64,000 nucleotides of DNA. Origin: Parabacteroides sp. PF5-6 (lineage in GTDB: Bacteria > Bacteroidota > Bacteroidia > Bacteroidales > Tannerellaceae). The notes below the pieces were generated by a model, which saw nothing but the letters and a program-made list of their open reading frames with translations, did no database searches and was not told the DNA's origin. The position numbers were made by a program, and so were the translations under genes. Positions within the stretch are counted from its first letter, which is position 1; the number at the start of each line of letters is the position of its first letter. Below are positions 9,167 through 19,263 of the stretch, piece by piece. Location: assembly GCF_029504695.1 (NCBI RefSeq), contig NZ_JAQFIN010000013.1:36130-100129 (forward strand), written 5' to 3'.

Positions 9167-10036
9167 ATGAGAAAACAACTGATTATGGCCATAGCGTTGA
9201 TCTGTGCAACAACGATGGCCCTGGCCCAAGGCGGCCGTGTGTATGAAACGCGTACGGTGAAGAGTAACATTCTCAAGGCGGATCGCCAGTATGCCATCTA
9301 TCTGCCCCCCGGCTACGACGATACGGATCAGAGCTACCCGGTGCTCTACCTCTTGCATGGCGGGGGCGACGATCATACCGGCTGGGTGCAGTTCGGACAG
9401 ACCAAACACATTGCCGATAAGGCGATTGCCGAAGGTAAATGCGGCCCGATGATTATCGTGATGCCCGACGCGAATACCGAACGCCGGGGCTATTTCAATG
9501 ATATCAAAGGAGATTTCAACTACGAAGACTTCTTCTTTCAGGAACTGATCCCGCATATCGAGAAGACCTACCGCGTCCGAAGCGAACGGCGCTACCGGGC
9601 GGTTGCCGGCCTCTCGATGGGTGGTGGCGGCACGATCTATTATGCCCTGCACCATCCTGAGCTCTTCGCTGCCGCCTGTCCATTAAGTGCTTCTACCGGC
9701 AGTTGGGACATCGAACAAGTACGCCAACGTATGGGTAACCAACCGGGAGTAACCGAAGCGAAGCTACAACAGTACTTCCAGCGCCACAGTGTTGAAGGTA
9801 TGTTATCTAATGCCTCAGAAGAACAATTGAAACAAATCAAAAGTATCCGCTGGTATATCAGTTGTGGTGACGATGATTTCCTTTACGAAGGAAACGCCCT
9901 GATGCATATCGCATTCCGGAAGAAAGAGATCCCGCACGAATACCGCGTCAAAGACGGCGCCCATACCTGGAGCTACTGGCGTATGGAACTGCCGCTCGTC
10001 CTGGAATACATCGCCAAGTCATTTATGCAGCATTGA
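9167..10036 (+). CDS. Secreted alpha/beta-hydrolase esterase (putative esterase PF00756, feruloyl-esterase/S-formylglutathione-hydrolase-like)
   Basis: 289 residues with a signal peptide (about 1-20, ending MALAQ). The fold motifs are YLLHGGGDDHTGW (oxyanion region), the nucleophile Ser150 in AGLSMGGGGT, an acidic residue in CGDDDF (236/237) and His266 in DGAHTWSYW. This family includes esterase D and bacterial feruloyl/acetyl-xylan esterases, often linked to polysaccharide use in Bacteroidales. No carbohydrate module is attached and no PUL is adjacent, so the ester substrate is open. Followed by a very strong hairpin at 10077-10132. Confidence 0.88.
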   Translation: MRKQLIMAIALICATTMALAQGGRVYETRTVKSNILKADRQYAIYLPPGYDDTDQSYPVLYLLHGGGDDHTGWVQFGQTKHIADKAIAEGKCGPMIIVMPDANTERRGYFNDIKGDFNYEDFFFQELIPHIEKTYRVRSERRYRAVAGLSMGGGGTIYYALHHPELFAAACPLSASTGSWDIEQVRQRMGNQPGVTEAKLQQYFQRHSVEGMLSNASEEQLKQIKSIRWYISCGDDDFLYEGNALMHIAFRKKEIPHEYRVKDGAHTWSYWRMELPLVLEYIAKSFMQH

Positions 10037-10076
10037 TTTATTTCGCTTTTAATCGATAAAGAACAATCTCAACAGG

Positions 10077-10132
10077 ATCATCCTAAAAAGTTATGGATAG
10101 CTTAGAACTCTTCCATAACTTTTTAGGATGAT
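10077..10132. terminator. Perfect 21-bp inverted repeat with 14-base loop, probable 3' hairpin
   Basis: Left arm 10077-10097 (ATCATCCTAAAAAGTTATGG plus A), right arm 10112-10132, an exact reverse complement. It lies 41 bases after the esterase stop. There is no U-run, so it may stabilise a 3' end or be a mobile-element relic rather than a classical terminator. Confidence 0.55.
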
Positions 10133-10194
10133 TCCTCTATTTTGCGCCTACCCATCTTAGTTTAATTTCCGTTTTATACCCATTTTGATTCTTA

Positions 10195-10348
10195 TAAGAA
10201 CCGGATTTATTTACTATAAGAACCAAATTTATTCATCATAAGAATCGAATTTATTTACTATAAGAACCGGATTGACTCACGATAAAAATAGCTATGATTT
10301 CCCGTAAGAACAGTAATTATTACCTATAGAATCAGTCTGCCATTTTGT
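10195..10348. repeat. Array of about seven 22-bp units (TAAGAAcCgGATTTATTTAC type)
   Basis: TAAGAA or a close variant begins at 10195, 10217, 10239, 10261, 10283 (TAAAAA), 10305 and 10327 (TAGAAT), spaced exactly 22 bases. The first four units agree well (for example AAGAACCGGATTTATTTAC); units 5-7 are degenerate. There are no spacers. Confidence 0.85.
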
Positions 10349-10365
10349 CTTATTTTGCCTCTGCC

Positions 10366-10425
10366 TTCGATGTGCCTTCGATATGCCTTCGATATGTCTT
10401 CGATGTAAATTCGATCAATCTTCGA
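10366..10425. repeat. Array of six 11-bp units centred on TTCGA
   Basis: TTCGA at 10366, 10377, 10388, 10399, 10410 and 10421, every 11 bases. The first four repeats are close to gCCTTCGATaTG. It follows the 22-bp array and ends 13 bases before the -33 element. Confidence 0.85.
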
Positions 10426-10437
10426 CAAAGAAACGAT

Positions 10438-10468
10438 TTGGATATGTAAAAAACTTATTGTATCTTTA
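10438..10468 (+). promoter_or_regulatory. Promoter of the DUF6266-like gene
   Basis: TTG at 10438-10440, exactly 20 bases, then TATCTTTA (10461-10468), one change from TAnnTTTG. Leader of about 70 bases to 10539. Confidence 0.6.
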
Positions 10469-10538
10469 GCACAACATTAGAGGCATTCCTATGCCAATAC
10501 CTTACATATAGTTTAATAACCAAAAAACAACTAAAATT

Positions 10539-11270
10539 ATGGCTATCATTAGAAACCCCCTATTTGTGAATGTCAGTAGATCCATTGGTGACATAACGCT
10601 AAGGAACGTAAACGGCCGGACGATTGCCAGTAAACGGATCTATACGAACAAGAGTAAATCAGATAAACAACTATCCCGCAGAAGTAGTTTTTCACTTATG
10701 TCCCAATTAGGAAGAGATCTCAGGCCAATCTTAGAAATAGGTTTTCCAGCTAAAAATGGTTCTTATCCGCACACGAGTTTTATTAAGTGGAATAACACTC
10801 TGGCGAACTACTTTTCAACCTATACATCACCTTCTGAGTATAATTCGGTCTTATTTGATTTGCATACTGCCTTATTAGATCCCTTGTTTTTTGGACAAGT
10901 CTTATCTTCAAGCGGTAATTTGCATACCAAGGGATTTTTTAAGATCAACGACGAAAAACTACCGGAGGGCGCACTGGCTTTATCCTGTGATTATGAGGAA
11001 AACGATAGGGTGATATTAGGTGTATGTGCTGTTTTCTATTATGAAAACGTATATCATGGACAGATTAGACTGTTCAAAAAAAGCATTAACCTTCAGCAGG
11101 ATATCGATTCGGATTGCCCTACTATTTTTAGGATAAACGAAACGACTATGCCTGAGTTGCAAAGCTGTACCTCTCTTCCTCCCGGAGCCATGCTGACAGG
11201 TTACATTCTGACAGGGATTGTACTCCGGAAAGAAGAAAGGTCTACTGCTACTTTTATGGCGATAAGCTAA
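10539..11270 (+). CDS. DUF6266-like hypothetical protein
   Basis: 243 residues with no signal peptide or membrane segment. The N-terminus MAIIRNPLFVNVSRSIGDIT then RNVNGRTIASKRIYTNKS is Lys/Arg-rich and resembles the start of the Bacteroidetes DUF6266 family, where a short glycine/arginine segment precedes a region of unknown function. The rest is mixed alpha/beta without catalytic motifs I recognise. Codon choice looks more AT-rich than the neighbours. It stands alone between the array-bearing intergenic region and a convergent peptidase gene. Function unknown. Confidence 0.7.
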   Translation: MAIIRNPLFVNVSRSIGDITLRNVNGRTIASKRIYTNKSKSDKQLSRRSSFSLMSQLGRDLRPILEIGFPAKNGSYPHTSFIKWNNTLANYFSTYTSPSEYNSVLFDLHTALLDPLFFGQVLSSSGNLHTKGFFKINDEKLPEGALALSCDYEENDRVILGVCAVFYYENVYHGQIRLFKKSINLQQDIDSDCPTIFRINETTMPELQSCTSLPPGAMLTGYILTGIVLRKEERSTATFMAIS

Positions 11271-11297
11271 AAATAAGACTTAGGCTTAGGCTCTTGT

Positions 11298-13517
<2,220 letters not shown>

Positions 13518-13559
13518 GACTTTTACGTTTAATGGCATAACTAATTATTTGTGTTTATA

Positions 13560-13599
13560 GATAAAAAACGCTTTTTTATCGGTATGAACAGCAAATGTA
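13560..13599 (-). promoter_or_regulatory. -7 box and leader hairpin of the DPP-IV-like gene
   Basis: The minus-strand box TACATTTG is at 13592-13599. Between it and the start, GATAAAAAA-CGC-TTTTTTATC (13560-13580) is a perfect 9-bp stem. No -33 TTG is obvious. Confidence 0.5.
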
Positions 13600-13655
13600 T
13601 AGAAAAGATTTAGTTAAAGAGATGTTGTTTTGGATAGATTTTCATGAAGTTATCC

Positions 13656-13663
13656 TACTTTTG
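13656..13663 (+). promoter_or_regulatory. -7 box of the C10 peptidase gene
   Basis: TACTTTTG matches TAnnTTTG, with TTG at 13630-13632 at a longer than usual spacing of 23. The leader to 13694 is 30 bases. Confidence 0.55.
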
Positions 13664-13693
13664 TACAATTATCTTATCTTATTGGATTAATAT

Positions 13694-15586
13694 ATGACTC
13701 GCCACCATTACTCTTTCGTTTGCCGGGCCTTGTCCCTTCTTTCTTTATGGTTACTGACACAATCTGTATTTGCCGGTCCGGTAGAGGAGTCGGCAGCCCG
13801 GAAGGTTGCCCAACGCTTTGTATCGGCTGTCGCGCCGTTGCGCGCGTCGGGCGACGAGCTGACACTGGTGCTTTCGGGTGAGACTCATCCGGCAACAGCC
13901 CTGCGCAGCGGGCAACAGGCGGCGCTTTACTATATCTATTCGCTGGGCGAAGGAAACGGTTTTGTGATTATCTCCGGTGAGGATACGGCATATCCTATCC
14001 TGGGTTATGCCACGGAAGGCATATTCCGGACGGATCAGATGCCGGACAACCTGACGCACTGGCTCTCGTTCTACCAGAAAGAGATGATCTTTGCCATTGA
14101 ATCGGGTCTTCCGGCTACGGATGAAATCATCGCCCAATGGCATAATCCGGGAGAAAGAGCGAGCCTGATCCAGCCGGCGGTATTGCTGCCGACGGCGAAT
14201 TGGGATCAGAGCGCACCTTATAATAATCTTTGCCCGACGGATGCATTAGGGAAAACATCGGTCACCGGATGTGTGGCTACGGCTATGGGTATTGTGATGA
14301 AACATTATAACTGGCCGGAGAAAGGCACAGGTATGCATACGTACCGGACCAAGACTGATTCGATCCGAGTGACGGCCTCTTTCAATACCTCTTACGACTG
14401 GGGGAATATGCTCGATAAATATACACAAACCGGTAGTCTTCCGAACTGGACGACCACCCAGGGCGAGGCTGTTGCCACGTTACTCTTTCACTGCGGTGTT
14501 TCGGTTGATATGAATTATACTTCGAAATCGAGTGGTGCCTATACCAACGATGTGATCACGGCACTTGTCGATCATTTCGATTACGACAAAAGCATCTCTT
14601 TATTGTCGCGTGATCTCTATTCGAGTGAAGAGTGGATGGCGATTGTCCGGGCGGAGTTGGACCTGAACTATCCCCTGATGTACGGCGGGGCTACCGAAGA
14701 TATGGCCGGCCATTTCTTTATTATCGACGGCTATGCGACGACAGAGGATTATTTCCATGTGAACTGGGGATGGAGCGGTTATTCAGACGGGTATTACCGC
14801 CTGTCGAGCCTGGCGCCTACCTATCAGGGCATCGGTGGTAGTACGCCGGGTGCCGGTTACTCTTATTTGCAGGACGTGGTGGTCGGCATGCGCCGGGCCG
14901 AAAGCGGCTCTTATATTAATAATGAGTTGTATTTCTATGTCCCACAGAACGATAGCGCGAAAGGAGATTACGGCCTTTATCTCAAAGACACAGAGTATAT
15001 TCTCCGGAACGAGCCTTTTTTACTTTGTTATACCTACTTCGCCGATTACGGATGGCGGGATTTCCATGGGGAGATCGGCGTATTCCATGAAGACAAGAAC
15101 CAAATGGTGAAAGATACGCTCGATATTATGGTTACCGACGAGAAAGGGCTGCCTGCCGGTTACTCGTACTACGACAATGAAGGCATGGAGCTGACTGTGA
15201 AGAGCGAGGTAGACGAAGGCGACAGGATCCGGATGTATTACCGGCCGGAAGGGCATGACTGGCGTCCGCTGCGGGGAGAACCGGGCACGGTAAGCCATCT
15301 GGCGGTTTATAATGAATCGCCGACAAATACGACTGTCATTACCCAAGAAGAAACGATTCGCACGACCATGGAAGCAGGAAAGCTATTGATTCATTTCTCA
15401 CCGGGTACGGAGATCCGGCAGGTGAAAGCCTATACGCTACAGGGACAGGAGGTGGTTGCCCGAGTTTACCAGAGCAATGTTTCGCCGATTGTCGCCGACC
15501 TGAGCGACTTTGCCAACCGGGCATTGGTCGTGACGATCCAGACCGCCGAAGGGGTGATCTCGCGGAAGGTAATCCCCCGGAAATAA
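13694..15586 (+). CDS. Secreted C10 family cysteine peptidase (streptopain/interpain-like)
   Basis: 630 residues. A signal peptide (about 1-28, ending SVFAG) precedes a Spi-like propeptide (about 29-165) with the typical YYIYSLGEGNGFVIISGEDT segment. The catalytic domain has nucleophile Cys193 in VTGCVATAMG, His340 in MAGHFFIIDGY and the oxyanion tryptophan motif HVNWGWSGYSDGYY. A C-terminal beta region (about 390-630) ends with ALVVTIQTAEGVISRKVIPR, resembling the last strands of a T9SS type A sorting domain. Such enzymes are extracellular proteases, some of them virulence factors. Zymogen activation by loss of the propeptide is expected from the family. Confidence 0.92.
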   Translation: MTRHHYSFVCRALSLLSLWLLTQSVFAGPVEESAARKVAQRFVSAVAPLRASGDELTLVLSGETHPATALRSGQQAALYYIYSLGEGNGFVIISGEDTAYPILGYATEGIFRTDQMPDNLTHWLSFYQKEMIFAIESGLPATDEIIAQWHNPGERASLIQPAVLLPTANWDQSAPYNNLCPTDALGKTSVTGCVATAMGIVMKHYNWPEKGTGMHTYRTKTDSIRVTASFNTSYDWGNMLDKYTQTGSLPNWTTTQGEAVATLLFHCGVSVDMNYTSKSSGAYTNDVITALVDHFDYDKSISLLSRDLYSSEEWMAIVRAELDLNYPLMYGGATEDMAGHFFIIDGYATTEDYFHVNWGWSGYSDGYYRLSSLAPTYQGIGGSTPGAGYSYLQDVVVGMRRAESGSYINNELYFYVPQNDSAKGDYGLYLKDTEYILRNEPFLLCYTYFADYGWRDFHGEIGVFHEDKNQMVKDTLDIMVTDEKGLPAGYSYYDNEGMELTVKSEVDEGDRIRMYYRPEGHDWRPLRGEPGTVSHLAVYNESPTNTTVITQEETIRTTMEAGKLLIHFSPGTEIRQVKAYTLQGQEVVARVYQSNVSPIVADLSDFANRALVVTIQTAEGVISRKVIPRK

Positions 15587-15617
15587 CAACTGTTAATACT
15601 ATTTAACTCCTTTTCTT

Positions 15618-15647
15618 TTGCTTGTTTACGACTTATTCGTAGGTTTG
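15618..15647 (+). promoter_or_regulatory. Promoter of the BlaI-BlaR1-TPR operon with candidate operator dyad
   Basis: TTG at 15618-15620, 19 bases, TAGGTTTG at 15640-15647. The dyad TACGA-CTTAT-TCGTA (15627-15641) lies between and touches the -7 box, where BlaI-type repressors commonly bind. Its sequence differs from the classical TACA/TGTA BlaI operator. Confidence 0.65.
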
Positions 15648-15671
15648 TCTGGTAGTCATAAAATAAGTATC

Positions 15672-16034
15672 ATGGAAAAGTTGACAATACAGGAAGAGGA
15701 AGCGATGCGCCGGATATGGAAAGCCGCTCCCTGTTTCATCAAAGACATTCTGGCCACCTACGAGGAGCCTAAGCCTCCTTATACCACATTGGCCTCTGTG
15801 GTTAAGAATCTGGAACGGAAAAAGTATGTAAAAGCCAAACGGTGTGGAAACACCTATCAATACTACCCTTTGATTGAAGAAGGGGAGTATAAGCGTACGT
15901 TTATGAGTGGAGTAGTGACCAACTATTTTGCCAGCTCGTACAAAGAAATGGTTTCCTTTTTTGCCAAGGAGCAGAAGATATCCTCGGACGACCTGAAGGA
16001 GATCATTCATATGATTGAGAAAGGAAGAGAATAA
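15672..16034 (+). CDS. BlaI/MecI/CopY family transcriptional repressor
   Basis: 120 residues from the ATG at 15672 (MEKLTIQEEEAMRRIWKAAP). The upstream in-frame codons cover the promoter, which excludes the longer start at 15618. A winged helix occupies about residues 5-70 (CFIKDILATYEE then YTTLASVVKNLERKKYVKAK) and the C-terminal dimerisation helices follow (SGVVTNYFASSYKEMVSFFA). The family represses its own operon until the partner metalloprotease triggers cleavage. It is followed after 18 bases by an M56 peptidase gene, the usual pairing. Confidence 0.92.
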   Translation: MEKLTIQEEEAMRRIWKAAPCFIKDILATYEEPKPPYTTLASVVKNLERKKYVKAKRCGNTYQYYPLIEEGEYKRTFMSGVVTNYFASSYKEMVSFFAKEQKISSDDLKEIIHMIEKGRE

Positions 16035-16052
16035 TCCCTTAAAACGTGCTGT

Positions 16053-17729
16053 ATGCCTATAAGTCCCGAATTGGCCTACTTCCTGAAGGTAAATGTGGCC
16101 TTCGCATTCTTTTACGCCTTCTACCGGTTGCTCTTTTATAAGGACACCTTCTTCAAATTACGCCGTGCGATCCTGTTGGCTTTCTTCGGGCTGGCGATGG
16201 TCTATCCTTTGTTCAATATGCAGGAATGGGTCAGGGAACAGGAACCGATCGCGGAGGTGATCTACTATTATTCCCTATTGATCACTCCGGAAGTGGAGGC
16301 GGCAGAAGCGGCCGGACCGGATTGGATCAGTATCCTGGGAACGGGTTTAGGGCTGACGTATATCGCCGGGATTTTGGGGTTGACGATCCGTTTCTTCGTG
16401 CAGTTGGGCAGTATCATCTGGCTGGCCAGACGGAGTAAAAAGATCATGATTGGAGATGTTCAGGTTTTTGCCCTTGATAAACCGGCAGGGCCTTTCAGTT
16501 TCTTCCGCTGGATCTTTATCCATCCCGGAAGCCATTCGGAGAAAGAAACGGACGAGATCCTGACGCATGAATGCACGCATGTCAGTCAGTGGCACTCCAT
16601 CGATGTGATTATCAGTGAATTTATAACGATAACCTGCTGGTTCAATCCTTTTACCTGGTTATTGAAAAGGGAGGTGCGGCATAACCTCGAATACCTGGCG
16701 GATAATACGGTACTGGAATCGGGGTACGACAGTCGGAGTTACCAGTATCACCTCCTGGGCCTTGCGCATCATAAGGGCTCGACGCATCTGTACAACAGCT
16801 TCAATGTATTGCACCTGAAGAACCGGATCGGTATGATGAACAAAAAGCGCAGTCGGGGGATCGGACGCACCAAATACCTGATGTTCGTGCCGTTGGTGCT
16901 TTTGTTGATGATAGTCAGCAATATCGAAGCCGTCGCGCGTATCACGAAGAACGTTGCCCGCGACATCACGCCTCCCCTGCTGCAGGCGATAGAGAATATA
17001 TCTCCATTATATACACTCAAAGAGACGGAAACACCTGTTACGGCTTCGGTGGAAGAAGAGGTAGAAGAGGAGGTCACTTCAGAGGTCTTCACGGTAGTGG
17101 AAAAGATGCCCCGTTTCCCGGGTGGGGATGCGGTATTATTGAAGCACCTCAGTAAGAACCTGGTATATCCCAGGGATGCAGCGTCTGCGCGTATCGAAGG
17201 GCGGGTGGTTGTTTCTTTTGTCGTGCGGAAAGATGGTTCGGTTACGGATCCGGTAGTGGTACGAGGCATACACCATAGCTTAGATGCCGAAGCGATACGG
17301 GTGGTCGGCGACATGCCCAAATGGGAACCCGGGACGCAAAGAGGCAAACCGGTGAATGTGAAATACACCGTTCCCGTTCAATTCCGCTTACCTGCGGAAG
17401 AGCAGGCTGAAGGTCATGTATTCACCGTCGTAGAGCAAATGCCCCGTTTCCCGGGTGGCGAAGCGGCACTATTGAAATACATCAGCTCGCAAATCAAGTA
17501 TCCGGTGCGGGCACAGGAGGAAGGCATCCAGGGACGCGTCGTGGCATCGATGGTGGTCGATGCGGACGGCAATATAAAAGATATTGAAGTGATTCGCGGT
17601 ATTGATCCGGATCTGGACAGAGAAGCCAAGCGCGTAATCAGCTTATTGCCCAAATGGCAACCCGGAGAACAACGGGGCAGGAAGGTCAGCGTCAAATATA
17701 CTATTCCGATACAATTCCGACTACAATAG
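16053..17729 (+). CDS. BlaR1-like M56 metallopeptidase sensor with two C-terminal TonB domains
   Basis: 558 residues. Four membrane segments lie at about residues 10-28, 37-52, 92-122 and 288-306. The cytoplasmic zinc protease carries HECTH (172-176) with the downstream glutamate in NLEYLADN. Instead of the penicillin-binding sensor domain of BlaR1, two TonB-C-type domains follow the last helix (from about residues 346 and 457). They start FTVVEKMPRFPGGDAVLLKH and FTVVEQMPRFPGGEAALLKY and end in VKYTVPVQF/VKYTIPIQF. The two copies are offset by exactly 333 bp. It probably senses an envelope signal and degrades the BlaI-type repressor. The signal is unknown. Confidence 0.93.
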   Translation: MPISPELAYFLKVNVAFAFFYAFYRLLFYKDTFFKLRRAILLAFFGLAMVYPLFNMQEWVREQEPIAEVIYYYSLLITPEVEAAEAAGPDWISILGTGLGLTYIAGILGLTIRFFVQLGSIIWLARRSKKIMIGDVQVFALDKPAGPFSFFRWIFIHPGSHSEKETDEILTHECTHVSQWHSIDVIISEFITITCWFNPFTWLLKREVRHNLEYLADNTVLESGYDSRSYQYHLLGLAHHKGSTHLYNSFNVLHLKNRIGMMNKKRSRGIGRTKYLMFVPLVLLLMIVSNIEAVARITKNVARDITPPLLQAIENISPLYTLKETETPVTASVEEEVEEEVTSEVFTVVEKMPRFPGGDAVLLKHLSKNLVYPRDAASARIEGRVVVSFVVRKDGSVTDPVVVRGIHHSLDAEAIRVVGDMPKWEPGTQRGKPVNVKYTVPVQFRLPAEEQAEGHVFTVVEQMPRFPGGEAALLKYISSQIKYPVRAQEEGIQGRVVASMVVDADGNIKDIEVIRGIDPDLDREAKRVISLLPKWQPGEQRGRKVSVKYTIPIQFRLQ

Positions 17730-17748
17730 ATACATAAATACAGTACAT

Positions 17749-19251
17749 ATGAAAAGGTTCTTTTTATTTTTCTGTTGCCTCACCATCACCGGGGCAGCAC
17801 AGGACATCTCATTGCAAGAATTAGTGAACCGCAAGCAGTTTGCAGAGGTCATCAATCAGGCGAAACACTTTACGGCAACCGACTCGGCCGACTACGCATC
17901 CATGTATGCCGCCGGACAGGCGTATGAAGGACTATTGCGTTATCCGGCAGCCTACAATTACTTCCGCCATTGTCTGGATATGGACACGACCAATATCGAT
18001 ATACTGAATACGCTGGCCCGTCTGGCAACCAATATCGGGAAAGCAACCGATGCCAAGCAATACTTCCACAAAGTACTGGAGAAAGACAGTATGAACTTTT
18101 ATGCCAACTACCAGTTGGCCCGCCTGCACCAGCAGTTGGGGGAATACGAGATGGCGATCGATAAATATCGGTTCCTGCAAGGCGATGGGGAAGACAATCC
18201 GGTGTTGCTGCGCAATATGGGCGACTGCTACACGCGCATGGAGTCGTTCCAGGGCGCCTCGCTCTGTTATTTCCGGGCATACAATGTGAACCGGGAGAAC
18301 GCCTCACTGGCCAGCGCATTGATCAACACTTTGTTACGGATGGGACCCGCCACTGCAGGGGATGCCCTGGCGATCTGTGACACCGCGCTCTATTACAATC
18401 CGGAAAACAAGCAATTGCTCAGCAATAAGGGCATGGCACTTTATATGAACAAGAAATACCTGGAAGCCGATACGCTCTACACCCAACTGATGGAGGCCGG
18501 CGACTCGACATTCCTCACCGTCAAATACGCCGGGGTATGCCGCTATTATGGGGGTAAATTTCTGGATGCCATCGAGCCGTTGGAACTGACTTACGAGAGA
18601 GATACGACCGCCGCCGATGTATGCCTGTTGTTGGGCTCGGCATTGGGTAAGACCTATGACCGCAAGCGGGCGTTTGTATTGCTCAATAAAGCAGAGGAAA
18701 ACATGAAACCGGATCCTTTCCTGGTGCGCCAACTCTTACGCTACCGGGCAGAGACCTACCGCAAGGACGGCAATATCGAGATGTCCGACAAACTCTATTA
18801 TCAGGCGTGGAAAGAGGAGCCGGAGAACCTCGATCTATTGGCTTACCTGGTCAGTTCGGGACATAACCAGTCGCACATTGAGTTTCTGGATATAAACAAG
18901 AACGAGCGAGCGCGTCAGAAGACCATCTTCCTGCGGGTATTGTATATGCGGGAGAGTATCAAGGCGAATCAGATCAAGCCTTCTTTTCACTACCACCGCT
19001 ATTTCCTTGAGACGCTCTATAACGATATGTTTTTCCGCAGTGTGACGGAAGAGCCGATGCTCGCACCGGACGGGAAGAAGAGCACGATTAATGTGGTCGA
19101 CTTGCGGTATATCATCAATCAATTACCCGAGATGCCGGAAGAGGCCAGAGAAGACCGGGAGAAGGAGCTTAAGTTGCTCAACGATATGCGGGAATACATG
19201 AAAAAGCAGGAAGAGGAGAAAGCAAAAATAAAAGCCAAGAGCGGGGAATAA
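17749..19251 (+). CDS. Periplasmic tetratricopeptide-repeat protein
   Basis: 500 residues. A signal peptide (MKRFFLFFCCLTITGAAQ) is followed by at least eight TPR-like helical pairs from about residue 40 to 380 (DSADYASMYAAGQAYEGLLR, CLDMDTTNIDILNTLARLAT, QLARLHQQLGEYEMAIDKY). The C-terminal tail is charged and helical (REYMKKQEEEKAKIKAKSGE). No enzymatic motif. It starts 19 bases after the M56 sensor gene and is probably the third gene of the BlaI operon. It may be a partner of the sensor's periplasmic TonB domains; this is inference. Confidence 0.87.
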   Translation: MKRFFLFFCCLTITGAAQDISLQELVNRKQFAEVINQAKHFTATDSADYASMYAAGQAYEGLLRYPAAYNYFRHCLDMDTTNIDILNTLARLATNIGKATDAKQYFHKVLEKDSMNFYANYQLARLHQQLGEYEMAIDKYRFLQGDGEDNPVLLRNMGDCYTRMESFQGASLCYFRAYNVNRENASLASALINTLLRMGPATAGDALAICDTALYYNPENKQLLSNKGMALYMNKKYLEADTLYTQLMEAGDSTFLTVKYAGVCRYYGGKFLDAIEPLELTYERDTTAADVCLLLGSALGKTYDRKRAFVLLNKAEENMKPDPFLVRQLLRYRAETYRKDGNIEMSDKLYYQAWKEEPENLDLLAYLVSSGHNQSHIEFLDINKNERARQKTIFLRVLYMRESIKANQIKPSFHYHRYFLETLYNDMFFRSVTEEPMLAPDGKKSTINVVDLRYIINQLPEMPEEAREDREKELKLLNDMREYMKKQEEEKAKIKAKSGE

Positions 19252-19263
19252 CAGTCTATTCCC

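Larger units (their letters stand above)
10037..10538. other. 502-base intergenic region with hairpin and two short-period arrays
   Basis: Holds, in order, the 21-bp inverted repeat (10077-10132), a 22-bp-period array (10195-10348), an 11-bp-period array (10366-10425) and a promoter (10438-10468). No plausible coding sequence. Confidence 0.8.

Noticed and set aside
9070..10070. Short direct repeats TTTTAATCGATrAA flanking the esterase gene
   Set aside because: About 12 bases of AT-rich similarity; too short to claim a duplication.
10195..10425. CRISPR array
   Set aside because: Units are directly abutting with no spacers and are degenerate; no cas genes are nearby.
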